Below, in pieces: positions 8,709 to 18,700 of a DNA stretch of 64,000 bases; position 1 is the first letter of the stretch, and each line of letters opens with the position of its first letter. The stretch covers positions 124,001 through 188,000 of the forward strand of contig NZ_JBFTEH010000007.1 in NCBI RefSeq assembly GCF_041027365.1, given 5' to 3'. A program made the translations under genes and the position numbers. Below the pieces are notes generated by a model, which ran no database searches, was not told the DNA's origin, and saw nothing but the letters and a program-made list of their open reading frames with translations. Source of the stretch: VKMB-3413 sp041027365. GTDB taxonomy: Bacteria; Pseudomonadota; Alphaproteobacteria; Rhizobiales; Rhizobiaceae.

Positions 8709-9788
8709 ATGGCTGCCGTCGACATCAAGGACCTGCGCAAGAACTACGGCAAGATCGAAGTCATCCACGGCGTCGATCTCGCCATCGCCGAGGGCGAGTT
8801 CGTCTCGCTGATCGGCGCGTCCGGCTGCGGGAAGTCGACGCTGCTGCGGATGATCGCGGGGCTCGAGCCGATCACCGGCGGCCGCATCTCGCTCGACGGC
8901 CGGGTGATCAACGACGTCGCGCCGAAGGACCGGGACATCGCGATGGTGTTCCAGAACTATGCGCTCTATCCGCACCTGACCGTCGCCGAGAACATGGGCT
9001 TCAGCCTGCGCCTGCGGAACGTCAAGAAGGCCGACATCGCTCCGGCCGTCCGGCAGGCGGCGGAGCTGCTCGGCCTCGAGCCCTATCTCGACCGCTACCC
9101 CAAGGAACTGTCCGGCGGCCAGCGCCAGCGCGTCGCGATGGGCCGGGCGATCGTGCGCAAGCCGCAGGTATTCCTCTTCGACGAGCCGCTGTCGAACCTC
9201 GATGCCAAGCTGCGCGTCCAGATGCGCTCGGAGATCCGCGGCCTGCAGAAGCGGCTCGGCACGACCTCGATCTACGTCACCCACGACCAGATCGAGGCGA
9301 TGACCATGTCCGACAAGATCGTGGTGCTGAACGCCGGCCGTATCGAGCAGGTCGGCGCGCCGCTGGAGGTCTACGACCGCCCGGCCAACGTCTTCGTCGC
9401 CTCGTTCATCGGCTCGCCGTCGATGAACCTCTTCGACGGGACGATCGAGCGGTCGGGCGCGGATGCGGTGGTGCGGGTCGGCTCGCTTGCCGTGCCGCTC
9501 GCCCCCGGCAGCGCCGCCGAGGATGGCACGGAGGTCGTCCTCGGCATACGGCCGGAGCATCTGCGGCTCGCGGCGGAGGCGGACGCCGGCGCCGTCCTGC
9601 CGATGCGGGTGGACCTCGTCGAGCCAACCGGAGCGGAACTCCAGCTGTCCGGCGAGATCGCTTCCGTGCCCGCGACCGTCGCCTTCCACGGCCGGCCGGA
9701 CGTGCAGGAGGGAGAGGTGATCCGCCTGGCCGCCGACGCTGCGTCCCTGCACCTCTTCGACAAGGCGAGCGGCCGTCGCCTCAACTGA
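8709..9788 (+). CDS. sugar ABC transporter ATP-binding protein (UgpC/MalK type)
   Basis: A 359-residue ATPase with Walker A GASGCGKST, Q-loop FQNYALYPHLT, signature LSGGQRQRVAMGRAI, Walker B VFLFDEPLSNLDAK and H-loop THDQIEAMT. A C-terminal OB-type regulatory domain of about 120 residues (IRPEHLRLA) is present, as in MalK/UgpC. It powers the transporter formed by the preceding binding protein and permeases and is the last gene of the deoR operon. AGGAG lies about 10 bases before the ATG. Confidence 0.95.
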   Translation: MAAVDIKDLRKNYGKIEVIHGVDLAIAEGEFVSLIGASGCGKSTLLRMIAGLEPITGGRISLDGRVINDVAPKDRDIAMVFQNYALYPHLTVAENMGFSLRLRNVKKADIAPAVRQAAELLGLEPYLDRYPKELSGGQRQRVAMGRAIVRKPQVFLFDEPLSNLDAKLRVQMRSEIRGLQKRLGTTSIYVTHDQIEAMTMSDKIVVLNAGRIEQVGAPLEVYDRPANVFVASFIGSPSMNLFDGTIERSGADAVVRVGSLAVPLAPGSAAEDGTEVVLGIRPEHLRLAAEADAGAVLPMRVDLVEPTGAELQLSGEIASVPATVAFHGRPDVQEGEVIRLAADAASLHLFDKASGRRLN

Positions 9789-9824
9789 GAGGGTTCCGCA
9801 GAGGCCGGCGACGTCGGGCCGGTG

Positions 9825-9842
9825 ACGGAGCGCCAGCTCCGT
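9825..9842. terminator. possible bidirectional terminator hairpin
   Basis: A perfect 7-bp stem ACGGAGC / GCTCCGT with the 4-base loop GCCA lies in the 142-base gap between two convergent operons. There is no clear T-run on either side, so it may only stabilise transcript ends. Confidence 0.35.
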
Positions 9843-9930
9843 CCCTCTGCCGCGCCGCCCGTTCCCGGCACGGGCAGCGGCAGCGCCCGTAGCCGCCGCC
9901 CTGCCCTCAACGACGCGACCGTCGCGCGGC

Positions 9931-11211
9931 TCAGTCGGCGTCGGTGGCGAAGGCGTAGTCGTCGAGGACGGCCTCGACGCTGCCGAGAAGCAGCGCACGC
10001 GCCGTCGGCGTCACGGCTCCGGCGGCGACCTTAACGTAGAGCCGGCCGAGATACTGGCTGACGAGGGTCAGCGGGATGCTGCGATCGCCGAGCGCCGCCA
10101 GGAGATCGTCGACCGCCTTTCCGGCGGCCGGTTCCGGCCAGTAGTAGCGGATCCGGTCGCTGAACGAGAAATGCCGTTCCACCGCCTGCTGCTGCGGCGT
10201 GCCCGGATAGTACTTCTTCCAGTTGCCCGGCGCTGCCAGCATCACCTCCTCCATGACCGCCGGCAGAGGCGTGCGGTCCACGTCCGGAACCAGCACCGCC
10301 GCGATCGCGTCGAGACCGTAGAGCGCCTCGCGCAGCGCGAAGGTAAGGCCCGGCCCGACCTTCAGGATCGAGAAGCCGTCGTCGACCAGCGCCTTCAGCG
10401 CCTCGCGCGGCTGGTAGTCGGTGGAATGCGCCTCGAAGACGAACTGCGGCATCTGCCCGAGGGTCGCCGAGAGCGCCCGCGCCGCCTCCGGCCGGTAGAC
10501 CACCACATCGGCATTGCCGAACTCGACGCCCGGCTGCACGACGGCCGCGATGGCGCGCGAGAAGGCGTCGTCGAGGCCGCGAGCGGTGAAGGCCTCGCGG
10601 TGCACCTCGACGGTGGCGAGCGCCGCTTCGGGCTGCGTCACCTGCAGATGGTCGAGCGCCTCCAGTGCGCCGCCGGGGACCGGCACCTCGGTGCCGACGA
10701 CATAGACGGGCTTCGTCCCCGCAAGATTCGCCTCGCAGACCGCGGCGAGCCGCGCCGCCCGCTCGGCGGTGGTGCGATCGTCGAGCGCCACCGTCTCGCC
10801 GGCGCAGCCCATCGAGGTGTCGAGGTGGATCTTGGTGAAGCCGGCGGCCGCAAAGGCGGCGATCATCGCCTCGGCCTTCGCCATCGCTTCCTCGGCCGGT
10901 CGGTCCTTCCACGGATTGGGGCCGAGATGGTCGCCGCCGAGGATCAGCCGCTCGAGCGGAAAGCCGACCTTTGCCGCGATGACCTCGACGAAGCGTCGGA
11001 AGTCCGCCGGCGTCATGCCGGTATAGCCGCCGTCCTGATTGACCTGGTTGCAGGTCGCCTCGATCAGGACGTCGGCATTCCACGCCTTGCCGTGGGCGAG
11101 CGCCGCCTCGATGACGAGCGGGTGCGCCGAGCAGACGGAGGTGATGCCGGCGCGCTTGCCGTCGGCGTGAAGCGCCGGAAGCTGGCGCAGGCGTTCGGTG
11201 GCATTGGTCAT
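9931..11211 (-). CDS. kbaZ: D-tagatose-bisphosphate aldolase, GatZ/KbaZ subunit
   Basis: A 426-residue protein of the GatZ/KbaZ family, usually described as the non-catalytic subunit needed for full activity of the class II aldolase GatY/KbaY. Family stretches seen are GITSVCSAHPLVIEAA, EATCNQVNQDGGYTGM, LGGDHLGPNPW and KIHLDTSMGCAG. The length matches the family. The ATG overlaps the PfkB stop (ATGA), so the two are translationally coupled. No GatY/KbaY catalytic partner is present in the window. The partner may be elsewhere, or this protein may act alone, as conserved metal- or substrate-like histidines and aspartates might allow. The symbol reflects family membership, not proven specificity. 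Confidence 0.85.
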   Translation of the reverse strand: MTNATERLRQLPALHADGKRAGITSVCSAHPLVIEAALAHGKAWNADVLIEATCNQVNQDGGYTGMTPADFRRFVEVIAAKVGFPLERLILGGDHLGPNPWKDRPAEEAMAKAEAMIAAFAAAGFTKIHLDTSMGCAGETVALDDRTTAERAARLAAVCEANLAGTKPVYVVGTEVPVPGGALEALDHLQVTQPEAALATVEVHREAFTARGLDDAFSRAIAAVVQPGVEFGNADVVVYRPEAARALSATLGQMPQFVFEAHSTDYQPREALKALVDDGFSILKVGPGLTFALREALYGLDAIAAVLVPDVDRTPLPAVMEEVMLAAPGNWKKYYPGTPQQQAVERHFSFSDRIRYYWPEPAAGKAVDDLLAALGDRSIPLTLVSQYLGRLYVKVAAGAVTPTARALLLGSVEAVLDDYAFATDAD

Positions 11212-12146
11212 CTTTGGCTCTCCAGGAAGGCTTCGACTTCGGCGAAGGTGGCGGTGCCGGCCATGGGGCCCTTCTTCGTCACCGCGAGCGCACCGCAGGC
11301 ATTGGCGAAGCGGAGCGCCCGCTCCGGCGGCTCGCCGCGGAGCCAGAAGCTGACGAAGGCGGCGCCGAAGCAGTCGCCGGCTCCGGTGGGATCGACTTCC
11401 TCGACCGGGAAGGCCGGCGCTTGCACGGCGCCGGCGTGGTCATAACAGGTAGCGCCCGCAGCGCCCTTCTTCACGACGACCGCAGAGACGCCGCGGGCCA
11501 GGATTTCGGCGGCGGCCGCCGCCTCGTCCCCGACGTCTGCGAACAGGAAGAGTTCGTCGCCGCTCGGCAGGAAGAGGTCGGTCCTGTCCAGCACGAATTC
11601 GAGCGCCTCGCGCCGGCCGGGAGCGTCCAGCATCTCCTTGCGGATGTTCGGGTCGAACGAGACCGTCCCGCCCCTGCCCCTCACCGCCTCGATGCCGGCC
11701 TTCACCACCGCGATCACCCGCTCCGAGAAGAGCGAGGAGCCGGTGACGTGAAAGTGGCCGGCGGTCGCGAGCAGCGCCCGCCCCGGCTCGTCCAGCGCGA
11801 TCAGGCCGCTGGCGCTGTTCTGGATGTTGAAGACGAAGTGGCGCCGTCCGTCCGCCTCGTAGCGCACGAAGGCGCTCCCGGTTGCGGCGCCGTCATGCAC
11901 GGCGATCGCCGAGACGTCGACGCCGCTCTCCTCGAGCCGCCGGATGTTCAGCCGGCCGAAATCGTCCGCGCCGACGCTGGCGATGATGGCGGCGGGCTGG
12001 CCGAGCCGCCCGGCCTGATCGATGAAGATCGCCGGCGCGCCGGAGGGAAACGGCCCGACGAGCGGACCCGGCGTCAGAAAGCTCTGGCCGATGTCGCGCG
12101 CCATGATCTCGACGAGGATCTCGCCGGCGGTGACGATCTTGCGCAT
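11208..12146 (-). CDS. PfkB family sugar kinase (probable tagatose-6-phosphate or related kinase)
   Basis: A 312-residue ribokinase-fold kinase. The N-terminal part holds the GEILVEIM and GRLGQPAAIIASVGADDFG segments. The C-terminal PfkB signature DPTGAGDCFGAAF carries the catalytic aspartate and anion hole. GGAGGAGG lies directly before the ATG at 12146, so this start is preferred over a 14-codon-longer frame beginning at 12188. It is first in a two-gene unit with the GatZ/KbaZ gene. It fits phosphorylation of a ketose 6-phosphate to the bisphosphate that an aldolase would split. Confidence 0.87.
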   Translation of the reverse strand: MRKIVTAGEILVEIMARDIGQSFLTPGPLVGPFPSGAPAIFIDQAGRLGQPAAIIASVGADDFGRLNIRRLEESGVDVSAIAVHDGAATGSAFVRYEADGRRHFVFNIQNSASGLIALDEPGRALLATAGHFHVTGSSLFSERVIAVVKAGIEAVRGRGGTVSFDPNIRKEMLDAPGRREALEFVLDRTDLFLPSGDELFLFADVGDEAAAAAEILARGVSAVVVKKGAAGATCYDHAGAVQAPAFPVEEVDPTGAGDCFGAAFVSFWLRGEPPERALRFANACGALAVTKKGPMAGTATFAEVEAFLESQR

Positions 12147-12236
12147 GCCTCCTCCGCTGGTCTCGCAGCCGAACCGGCCCTCTTCCATCGCGTGCCTCGG
12201 ATCTATCGCCCGGACTCCCGGGCGTCAACTTGACAT

Positions 12237-12250
12237 TTTACGCGCGTAAA
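12237..12250. promoter_or_regulatory. LacI-type operator palindrome
   Basis: TTTACGCGCGTAAA is a perfect 14-bp palindrome with a central CG, the usual form of LacI-family sites. It lies between the leftward PfkB/KbaZ genes and the rightward lacI gene. A TTGACA (12230-12235) touches it on the left. Control of both units by the adjacent LacI protein is inferred. Confidence 0.7.
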
Positions 12251-12348
12251 GATCTGGTCGAAGTTCGACGATGTGGCCTGATCGCTCTTTCGGCGCGGCG
12301 GACAGTTCGGTGAATGACGAGAAAGCAGGCGATGCGGCGGAGCGAGGC

Positions 12349-13371
12349 GTGAGCCAGAAGCCGATCCGGACGATGGATGAATTCGCGCAGGCGAGTGGCG
12401 TTTCCCGCCCGACCCTGTCGAAGTATTTCGACGATCCGCAGAGCGTGCGCGCCGCCACCCGGCGCCGCATCGAGGCGGCACTGGAGACGTCGGGCTACCG
12501 GCCGAACCTCTTCGCCCGCAACCTCAACCGCCGGCAGACCCGCCATGTCGGCGTGATCGTCCCGCACCTCACCGATCCCTTCTATGCCGAACTGGTGCGG
12601 CGGATCGAATTGCGCTGCCTCGATGCCGGCTTCTGGCCGATCGTCATCGCCTCGCACGGCTCGCCCGATCTGGAGGCGCGAGCCGTCGACACGCTGATCG
12701 CGCTGAAGGTCGCCGGCGCCCTCATGGCACCGCTCGGCGCGGCGAGCGACGCGGCGCTGCTTTCGCGTCTCGGCATCGATATCCCGCTGGTCCTCCTGGA
12801 CGCGCCGCTGGAGGGCCGCGCGCCTTTCGTCGGCACCGACAACCGGCAGAGCCTGGCGCTGATCACCGAATATCTCTGCCGCACCGGCGCGCATCCCGCC
12901 TTCGTCGAGATGCCCGAGGTCAACCGCAACGCCGCCGAGCGCCGAGCTGCCTACATCGAAACCGTGCAGCGGTTCGGGCTGGAGCCGATCCTGATCGGCG
13001 GCGGCGGCGCGCCGAGCTGGGACTTCGAGGCACTCGGCATCGCCGAGGTGGCACGGCTCCTCGACGGGCCCGGCCTGCCGACGAAGGCGCTGCTCTGCGC
13101 CAACGACCGGATCGCCTTCGGCGCCATGGCGGCGGCCTTCGAGCGCGGCCTGACGATCGGGCGCGGCGACGGCTGCGACCTTCGGATCGCCGGCCATGAC
13201 GACCATCCGCTCAGCCGCTACACCTGCCCGCCGCTCACCACCGTCGCGCAGGACGTCGCCGCCCTCGCCGAACGCAGCACCGAAATGCTGTTCGAAGCGC
13301 TGCAGAACGGCGATGCGCCGGCGAAGGACCTGCGGCTGCCGGCGCGGCTGGTGATGCGGGACTCGGCCTGA
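12349..13371 (+). CDS. LacI family transcriptional regulator
   Basis: A 340-residue repressor. The N-terminal HTH and hinge read TMDEFAQASGVSRPTLSKYF through GYRPNLFARNL. The periplasmic-binding-protein-like sensor domain starts at HVGVIVPHLTDPFYAEL and ends with DVAALAERSTEMLFEAL. GGAG at 12339-12342 is 6 bases before the GTG at 12349. In-frame ATG 12271 and GTG 12310 are alternatives that add an N-terminal tail. It is divergent from the PfkB/KbaZ pair and likely their repressor. Confidence 0.87.
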   Translation: MSQKPIRTMDEFAQASGVSRPTLSKYFDDPQSVRAATRRRIEAALETSGYRPNLFARNLNRRQTRHVGVIVPHLTDPFYAELVRRIELRCLDAGFWPIVIASHGSPDLEARAVDTLIALKVAGALMAPLGAASDAALLSRLGIDIPLVLLDAPLEGRAPFVGTDNRQSLALITEYLCRTGAHPAFVEMPEVNRNAAERRAAYIETVQRFGLEPILIGGGGAPSWDFEALGIAEVARLLDGPGLPTKALLCANDRIAFGAMAAAFERGLTIGRGDGCDLRIAGHDDHPLSRYTCPPLTTVAQDVAALAERSTEMLFEALQNGDAPAKDLRLPARLVMRDSA

Positions 13372-14156
13372 GCGTCCATCCCCGCACAGATGGCCGCGGC
13401 TCTGTCGGCCGGTCGGTTCGAACGGGCCCCGATCCGGCCGTCTCGGCGCCTGCCGACGCATCGACCGCTCATGTTCCTATCACTTCGGGTGCCGGTACCG
13501 CAGGCGCGGTCGCAAAGTGGCAGGCGGGAGCGATGACGCCGACGCTGGGTTCCGGCCGCAATCCGTCGCGTTGCGCTGTCACCCGGCCAGCCCGGAACCG
13601 GGCTTCCCGATGCCGTAGCGGACGCCGGGCCAAGCGCTTCGCGCGGTCTTCATGATCCGCGCGACCTCGCCACTCGGATGCACCGTCCTTGGAAGATCTT
13701 GATGCCGTCCTGCGTACAGCCGCCTGTCCACCGCCTCGGCCAAGGTCTTTAAGGACCTTCTATTCTCCCAAGTGAGCTTCCGAAAGCCTCGCCCCATGGA
13801 AGACATCATCGCGGCGTCGACATAACCAAGCGGAAGACAAACAGAACCGCGCACTGTGGCTCATACGCACTTTACATCTTACTATAGGTAAGCATAGCTT
13901 CCCCTGCTGGGTAGAGATCGGCCTCGGGCCGGACGCTGCCGGCCGGCGGTGCGGCGCAGGAGCGGGTCGAGCGATCCGAGGGGACTCCTGTGGCGGCATG
14001 GCCGGTGCGAAGGGGCATGGATGCCGCTCCGGTATCTGTTTCGATGATGAAGTCATGCTTGCGATCGGCAGGCATGACGCGGAGCCGGCTTCGAGGTGGG
14101 GACCTCGCGGCGCAGCACCCGTCGGCTTGGCCGGCGTGGTCGCCCGCGCGAGAGCG
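13372..14156. other. long intergenic region upstream of the TPR/barrel exporter
   Basis: About 785 bases without a convincing gene. A short AT-rich patch at 13864-13900 includes TTTACA (13871-13876), then CATAGC 16 bases later (13893-13898). The inverted repeat CTTAC-TATAG-GTAAG lies between them. This is a candidate promoter or operator for the rightward operon, leaving a leader of roughly 250 bases. Leftward open frames here lack family features. Confidence 0.4.
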
Positions 14157-15695
14157 ATGAGGGGACGCATGATGCGTAGCGGGGGACCGGACGACGCCGC
14201 AAAAACGGCTCGATCCGAACATGGCGGAGCGGCAGGGTCGCTGCGCAGAAGGTCGGCCCGTGCGCCGCGTCGGCCGGAAAAGGACGCGTGTGCCTGGTCG
14301 CCGCTCGCCTGGCTCCTGGCGGCGCTCGCGTGCAGCGTCGCCGCGCCAGGCACCGCGGCTGCCGCCACGACGGATGCCGCGCCGGCCGAGGCCGCGACGG
14401 TCGAGCCGAACGTTGCGCCTCGCGCCGAGCCGGGCGCGCTTGCGCAGATCCGAACCCGGCGCGAGGCGCTGTTCGCGCGGATGCTGGCGAACCCGTCCGA
14501 CCTCGACACCGCATTCGAATATGCCGCCCTGTCGTCCCAGGCGGGCGATCTCGAGGCCGCGATCGCGACACTCGAGCGCATGCTGATCTTCGCGCCCGGC
14601 CTGCCTCGGCTGCAACTGGAGCTCGGCGTCCTCTACTACCGGCTCGGCGCCTACGAGACGGCGAAGACCTATTTCCAGGGCGCGCTGGGGGCACCCAACG
14701 TGCCCGAACCGGTCAAGGCCAAGGTCGAAAGCTACCTCGCGGCGATCGACAAGGACCAGCAGATCGACACGTTCTCCGGCATCATCGTCTCCGGCGTGCG
14801 CTGGCAGTCGAACGCCAACGCCGCGCCGCAGGACAGCCGCATCCGGCTGAACGGGGTCGACTTCCTGCTGAACGGATCGGCGCTCGGACAGTCCGACGTC
14901 AACGGCTTCGTCGCGGGCAGCTTCCGCTATTCCCACGACCTGCAGAACCAGGGCGACCGGCTCGAAGCGACGCTGAAGACCTATGGGGCCCTCTATGCCG
15001 ACCACGACGAGCTGAACACCGGTCTTGCGGAACTGACGGTCGGCCCGGTCTTCGACCTCGAGCGCTTCGAGATCGCCCGCGCTTCACTCGAAATCTACGG
15101 CATTCTCGGCGGCGTGACGCTGAACAGCGATCCCTATCTCGCCTCGGGCGGCGTCGGGATGAACTTCGTCAAGGTCATCGACCCGCGCACGCGCGTCATC
15201 CTGACCGGCGAATACCGCTACGAGGACTTCCACGACACCATCCTCAGACCGACGTCCTCCAACCGCAACGGCGACCGGTACCGCGGTGCGCTCTCCTTCC
15301 AGCACCAGTTCTTGTCGAACCTGATCGGCTACGCGACCGTCGAGGCCGATCGGCGCGATGCGGATGCCGCCTTCGAGAGCGTGACGGAGGTCGACATCAC
15401 GGTCGGCGGCAAGCTGAACTTCTCCGCCCCTTTCACCATGCCGACCAGCGATCCTTGGACCGCCGGTCTGGCCGTCGGCTATGTCCACCGCGACTACGAC
15501 AGTCCGGACCCGGTCTTCAGCAGCACGATCGCGCAGGAAGTGCACGAGGGCTTCGTCGAGGGCACGCTGGAAGTCCCGATCCGCGACGGTTGGTCCGTCC
15601 AGGCGTCGGCGAGCTATCGCGACGTCCATTCGAACTACGATCTCTACACCTACGACAATGTCAGCACCTCGCTCGGCATTGCCAAGCGCTTTTGA
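14157..15695 (+). CDS. TPR-beta-barrel outer-membrane protein (Slam-like / type XI secretion exporter)
   Basis: A 512-residue outer-membrane protein. It begins with an arginine-rich stretch and then a hydrophobic signal core (SPLAWLLAALACSVAA, cleavage near AAAA). At about residues 115-185 there are TPR-like helices (DLDTAFEYAALSSQAGDLEAA and LGVLYYRLGAYETAKTYFQGAL). From about residue 200 to the end there are alternating amphipathic strands ending KRF, the terminal-phenylalanine rule of outer-membrane barrels. TPRs followed by a barrel is the layout of Slam (surface lipoprotein assembly modifier, formerly DUF560) proteins. Those move substrates with a TbpB-like barrel across the outer membrane, and just such a protein is encoded 11 bases downstream. 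The start is uncertain: in-frame ATGs exist at 13998, 14157 and 14169, and all leave a long n-region before the signal core. Confidence 0.7.
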   Translation: MRGRMMRSGGPDDAAKTARSEHGGAAGSLRRRSARAPRRPEKDACAWSPLAWLLAALACSVAAPGTAAAATTDAAPAEAATVEPNVAPRAEPGALAQIRTRREALFARMLANPSDLDTAFEYAALSSQAGDLEAAIATLERMLIFAPGLPRLQLELGVLYYRLGAYETAKTYFQGALGAPNVPEPVKAKVESYLAAIDKDQQIDTFSGIIVSGVRWQSNANAAPQDSRIRLNGVDFLLNGSALGQSDVNGFVAGSFRYSHDLQNQGDRLEATLKTYGALYADHDELNTGLAELTVGPVFDLERFEIARASLEIYGILGGVTLNSDPYLASGGVGMNFVKVIDPRTRVILTGEYRYEDFHDTILRPTSSNRNGDRYRGALSFQHQFLSNLIGYATVEADRRDADAAFESVTEVDITVGGKLNFSAPFTMPTSDPWTAGLAVGYVHRDYDSPDPVFSSTIAQEVHEGFVEGTLEVPIRDGWSVQASASYRDVHSNYDLYTYDNVSTSLGIAKRF

Positions 15696-15706
15696 CGAGG
15701 CTCGCC

Positions 15707-18700
15707 ATGCGTCATTCCCAGCGGCTTATGTCGACCATCTCGATCCTGGCGCTCGCGGCCAGTCCGGCCTTCGCACAGTCCGTCGGCGTCACAGCCGCCG
15801 TCAACCAGAAGGCGACGGGCTCGCGTCCCGTCCGCACGATCAGCCTCGGCGGCAATATCATCCACAACGAGCAGATCACCACCGACCAGGCGGGTCTCGT
15901 GCAGATCCTGTTGAAGGACGGGACCGCCTTCACCGTCAGCCCGAAATCGCAGATCACCGTCGACAGCTTCGTCTACGATCCGAACGCCGGCACGGCCAAG
16001 GTCGCGGCGACCTTGAGCAAGGGCATCTTCCGGTTCGTCGGCGGGAAGACGTCCAAGACCCCGAACGGCGTCACGCTGAACACGCCGGTCGGGACGGTGG
16101 GCGTGCGCGGCGCGGTCGTCGACCTCGATCTCAGCGGCAGCGGCCTGACGACGTCCCGCTCCGGCTGCCCCTATCCCCAGCATGTCGATTTCATCTTCGG
16201 CGACGAGATGACGGTCACGGGCGCAGGCCGGCCGCCGCAGCGGGTCTACAAGCCGGGCTATTCCGTAGTCACAGATCCCACCGGCCGCGACAGGAACTCG
16301 CGCACGGTGGTCAAGACGCCGCCGGAATGCGTCTCCCAGATCCAGTTGGCGCTGTCCGGGCGGCCGGGCACGCATGGCGGATCGACCCGGCATCCGACCG
16401 ATGCGATCGTCGTCGCTAGCGGCATCGCCGAGACCAACTCCAACGTCACGCCGCCGTTCAACCACCCGCCGACGCCGACCCCCCGCCCTGAGCCTCCGCT
16501 CGATGCGGACCGGCCGGTGATCGCCGGCGCCTCGCAGGACGAGCTCCGGCAGGATGCGATAGACGAACAGAACGGCACGGGCGGCGGGCCGCAGACGATC
16601 CCGGTGCGGGTGCTGACGGCAGGGGCGACCTATGGGCCGTTCTCTAACCCCGGCGCCTCGCAGGACGAGCTCCGGCAGGATGCGATCGACGGACAGAACG
16701 GCACGGGCGGCGGGCCGCAGACGATCCCGGTGCGGGTGCTGACGGCAGGGGCGACCTATGGGCCGTTCTCTAACCCCGGCGCCTCGCAGGACGAGCTCCG
16801 GCAGGATGCGATCGACGGACAGAACGGCACGGGCGGCGGGCCGCAGACGATCCCGGTGCGGGTGCTGACGGCAGGGGCGACCTATGGGCCGTTCTCGAAC
16901 CCCGGCGCAATCGGCTTGGTCGGAGGATCTGCCGAGACCGACGAAGTCGCCAATCTCCAAGTCCAGGCAGGAACCACCACAGGCACCGGCGCCATCTCCA
17001 AGGGCACGCTCACGCTGCCGATCTACGACGACGATCACTTTTCGTCGCATCCCATCGCAGCTGCGAGTGGCGCCACTCTCGCCGGGCAGCCGCTGACCGG
17101 AACTGCGTATTCCGGCGTGGATGGATTTACCGCTTACGTGCTCGCGATCGACGGCGATCATTCACAGCCGCTCTACGGGGTGCGCGGGACACCCGTGCAG
17201 AACGTCGGTGTGTTCGGCAATGGTGACATCCGCACTTACTCGTTCACGAGAGATATGATGCAGGATCTGCCGGTGCCGTTCATGCGTGCCGCTGCTTTGG
17301 GTACTGATTACAGCAGCGCAACGATCTCTCCCTTCTACGTCGCTGAACCGGCTAACGGTACGTCGGATCCGACGGTGTTCCAGGCCTGGCTGTCGATCAA
17401 GGGATCGGGTGCCGACCAGACGAGCGGCGTCGGCATCAGTGTCGGCGCGCTTTCTGCAAACACAAGCGGAAGCTTGAGCATCGACTACGGCAGGCGCGGA
17501 AGCTATCGCTCAGGGAGCACTCAGCCGTCGTCTTTCCTCAGCGGCGCAATCAGCTCGATTTCCGCCCCTGGGGGTGGGAACGAGATATTCGGCTCGAACG
17601 GCCAAAACCTCGTACTTTCCGCCGACTCGGAAATCCTGGACTTTCTGTCGGACAGTCCGGCTAATGGGAGCGGATATGAAAACTTCTCGACGCTACATGT
17701 TCTCGATCTGGAGAAGGAGCAATCGCAGCAGGATTTCTTAACTGGCCAGGCGACGACCCGGGTCCTCGGAGAATCGAAGCTGCTCGGCTATGCGGCCGGC
17801 ACCGTGGAGATACATTCCCCCACTAGCACAGCCACCGGCGGCGGAAACCTGGTCTCCCGGCCCGCGACGAGCGAGGCCGAACTCTCGAATATGCAGGTGG
17901 CTTTCGACCGACAGAGGAATTCGGTCGGCGGAGAGATCCAGCTTGACAGCCCCTATGGAGACTCGAGCCTTCGCGTTGCGTTTGGCGACGGAATCAACGG
18001 CAATGGCAGCTACGGCCCATCCAGCTACATAGATGATGACAAATATGCTGCCGCGCGAAATAAAAATCCCGCGCGCACATATATAGATTCGAACAACGGG
18101 AATAACTCTACGCGCTACTATCAGAAAGAAGGCACCAATAACAGAACATACTTTGTTTCCGGCGACGCCGTCCCGCAAACGACCCTCCTGCCGAACGGCC
18201 GACTATGCGACTGCAAATTCCTCGAATGGGGGTGGTGGGGAACGCAGATCCGCGCGGTGGACGCCGCATCAGGCACCGAAGTCGCCGAATCGAGCGTCCA
18301 TCTCGGCACCTGGGTCGCCGGCGACGTCTCCACCCTGGCGCAGGTCGACGCTGCGGTGACCAGCAACATGACCGCGACCTTTTCCGGCAACGCCGTCGGC
18401 AACGTCATCAACGGCAATGCCAACTATATCGCCTCCGGCAGCATGGACATGCAGTGGAACTTCGGCAGCCGCACCGGCGACATGCAGATCGGCCATTTCG
18501 ATGGGCGCAACTTCGCCGGGCCGCTCAACCTGCCGAACGGCAGCAACGTCTATGAGGGCTTCATCAGCGAAGCGTCGGACGGCGCCGCAGGCGCGATCCA
18601 CGGCGCCTTCGTCAACGACGGCGCCAACACACTCGCGGGCACGATCGGCAACTTCAACCTCGAGACGTCCGGCGGCGCGTGGTCGGCGACGGGCGTCTTC

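Noticed and set aside
13579..13854. Leftward 91-residue open frame upstream of the Slam-like gene
   Set aside because: No recognisable motif, no clear ribosome site, and it overlaps the AT-rich candidate promoter patch.
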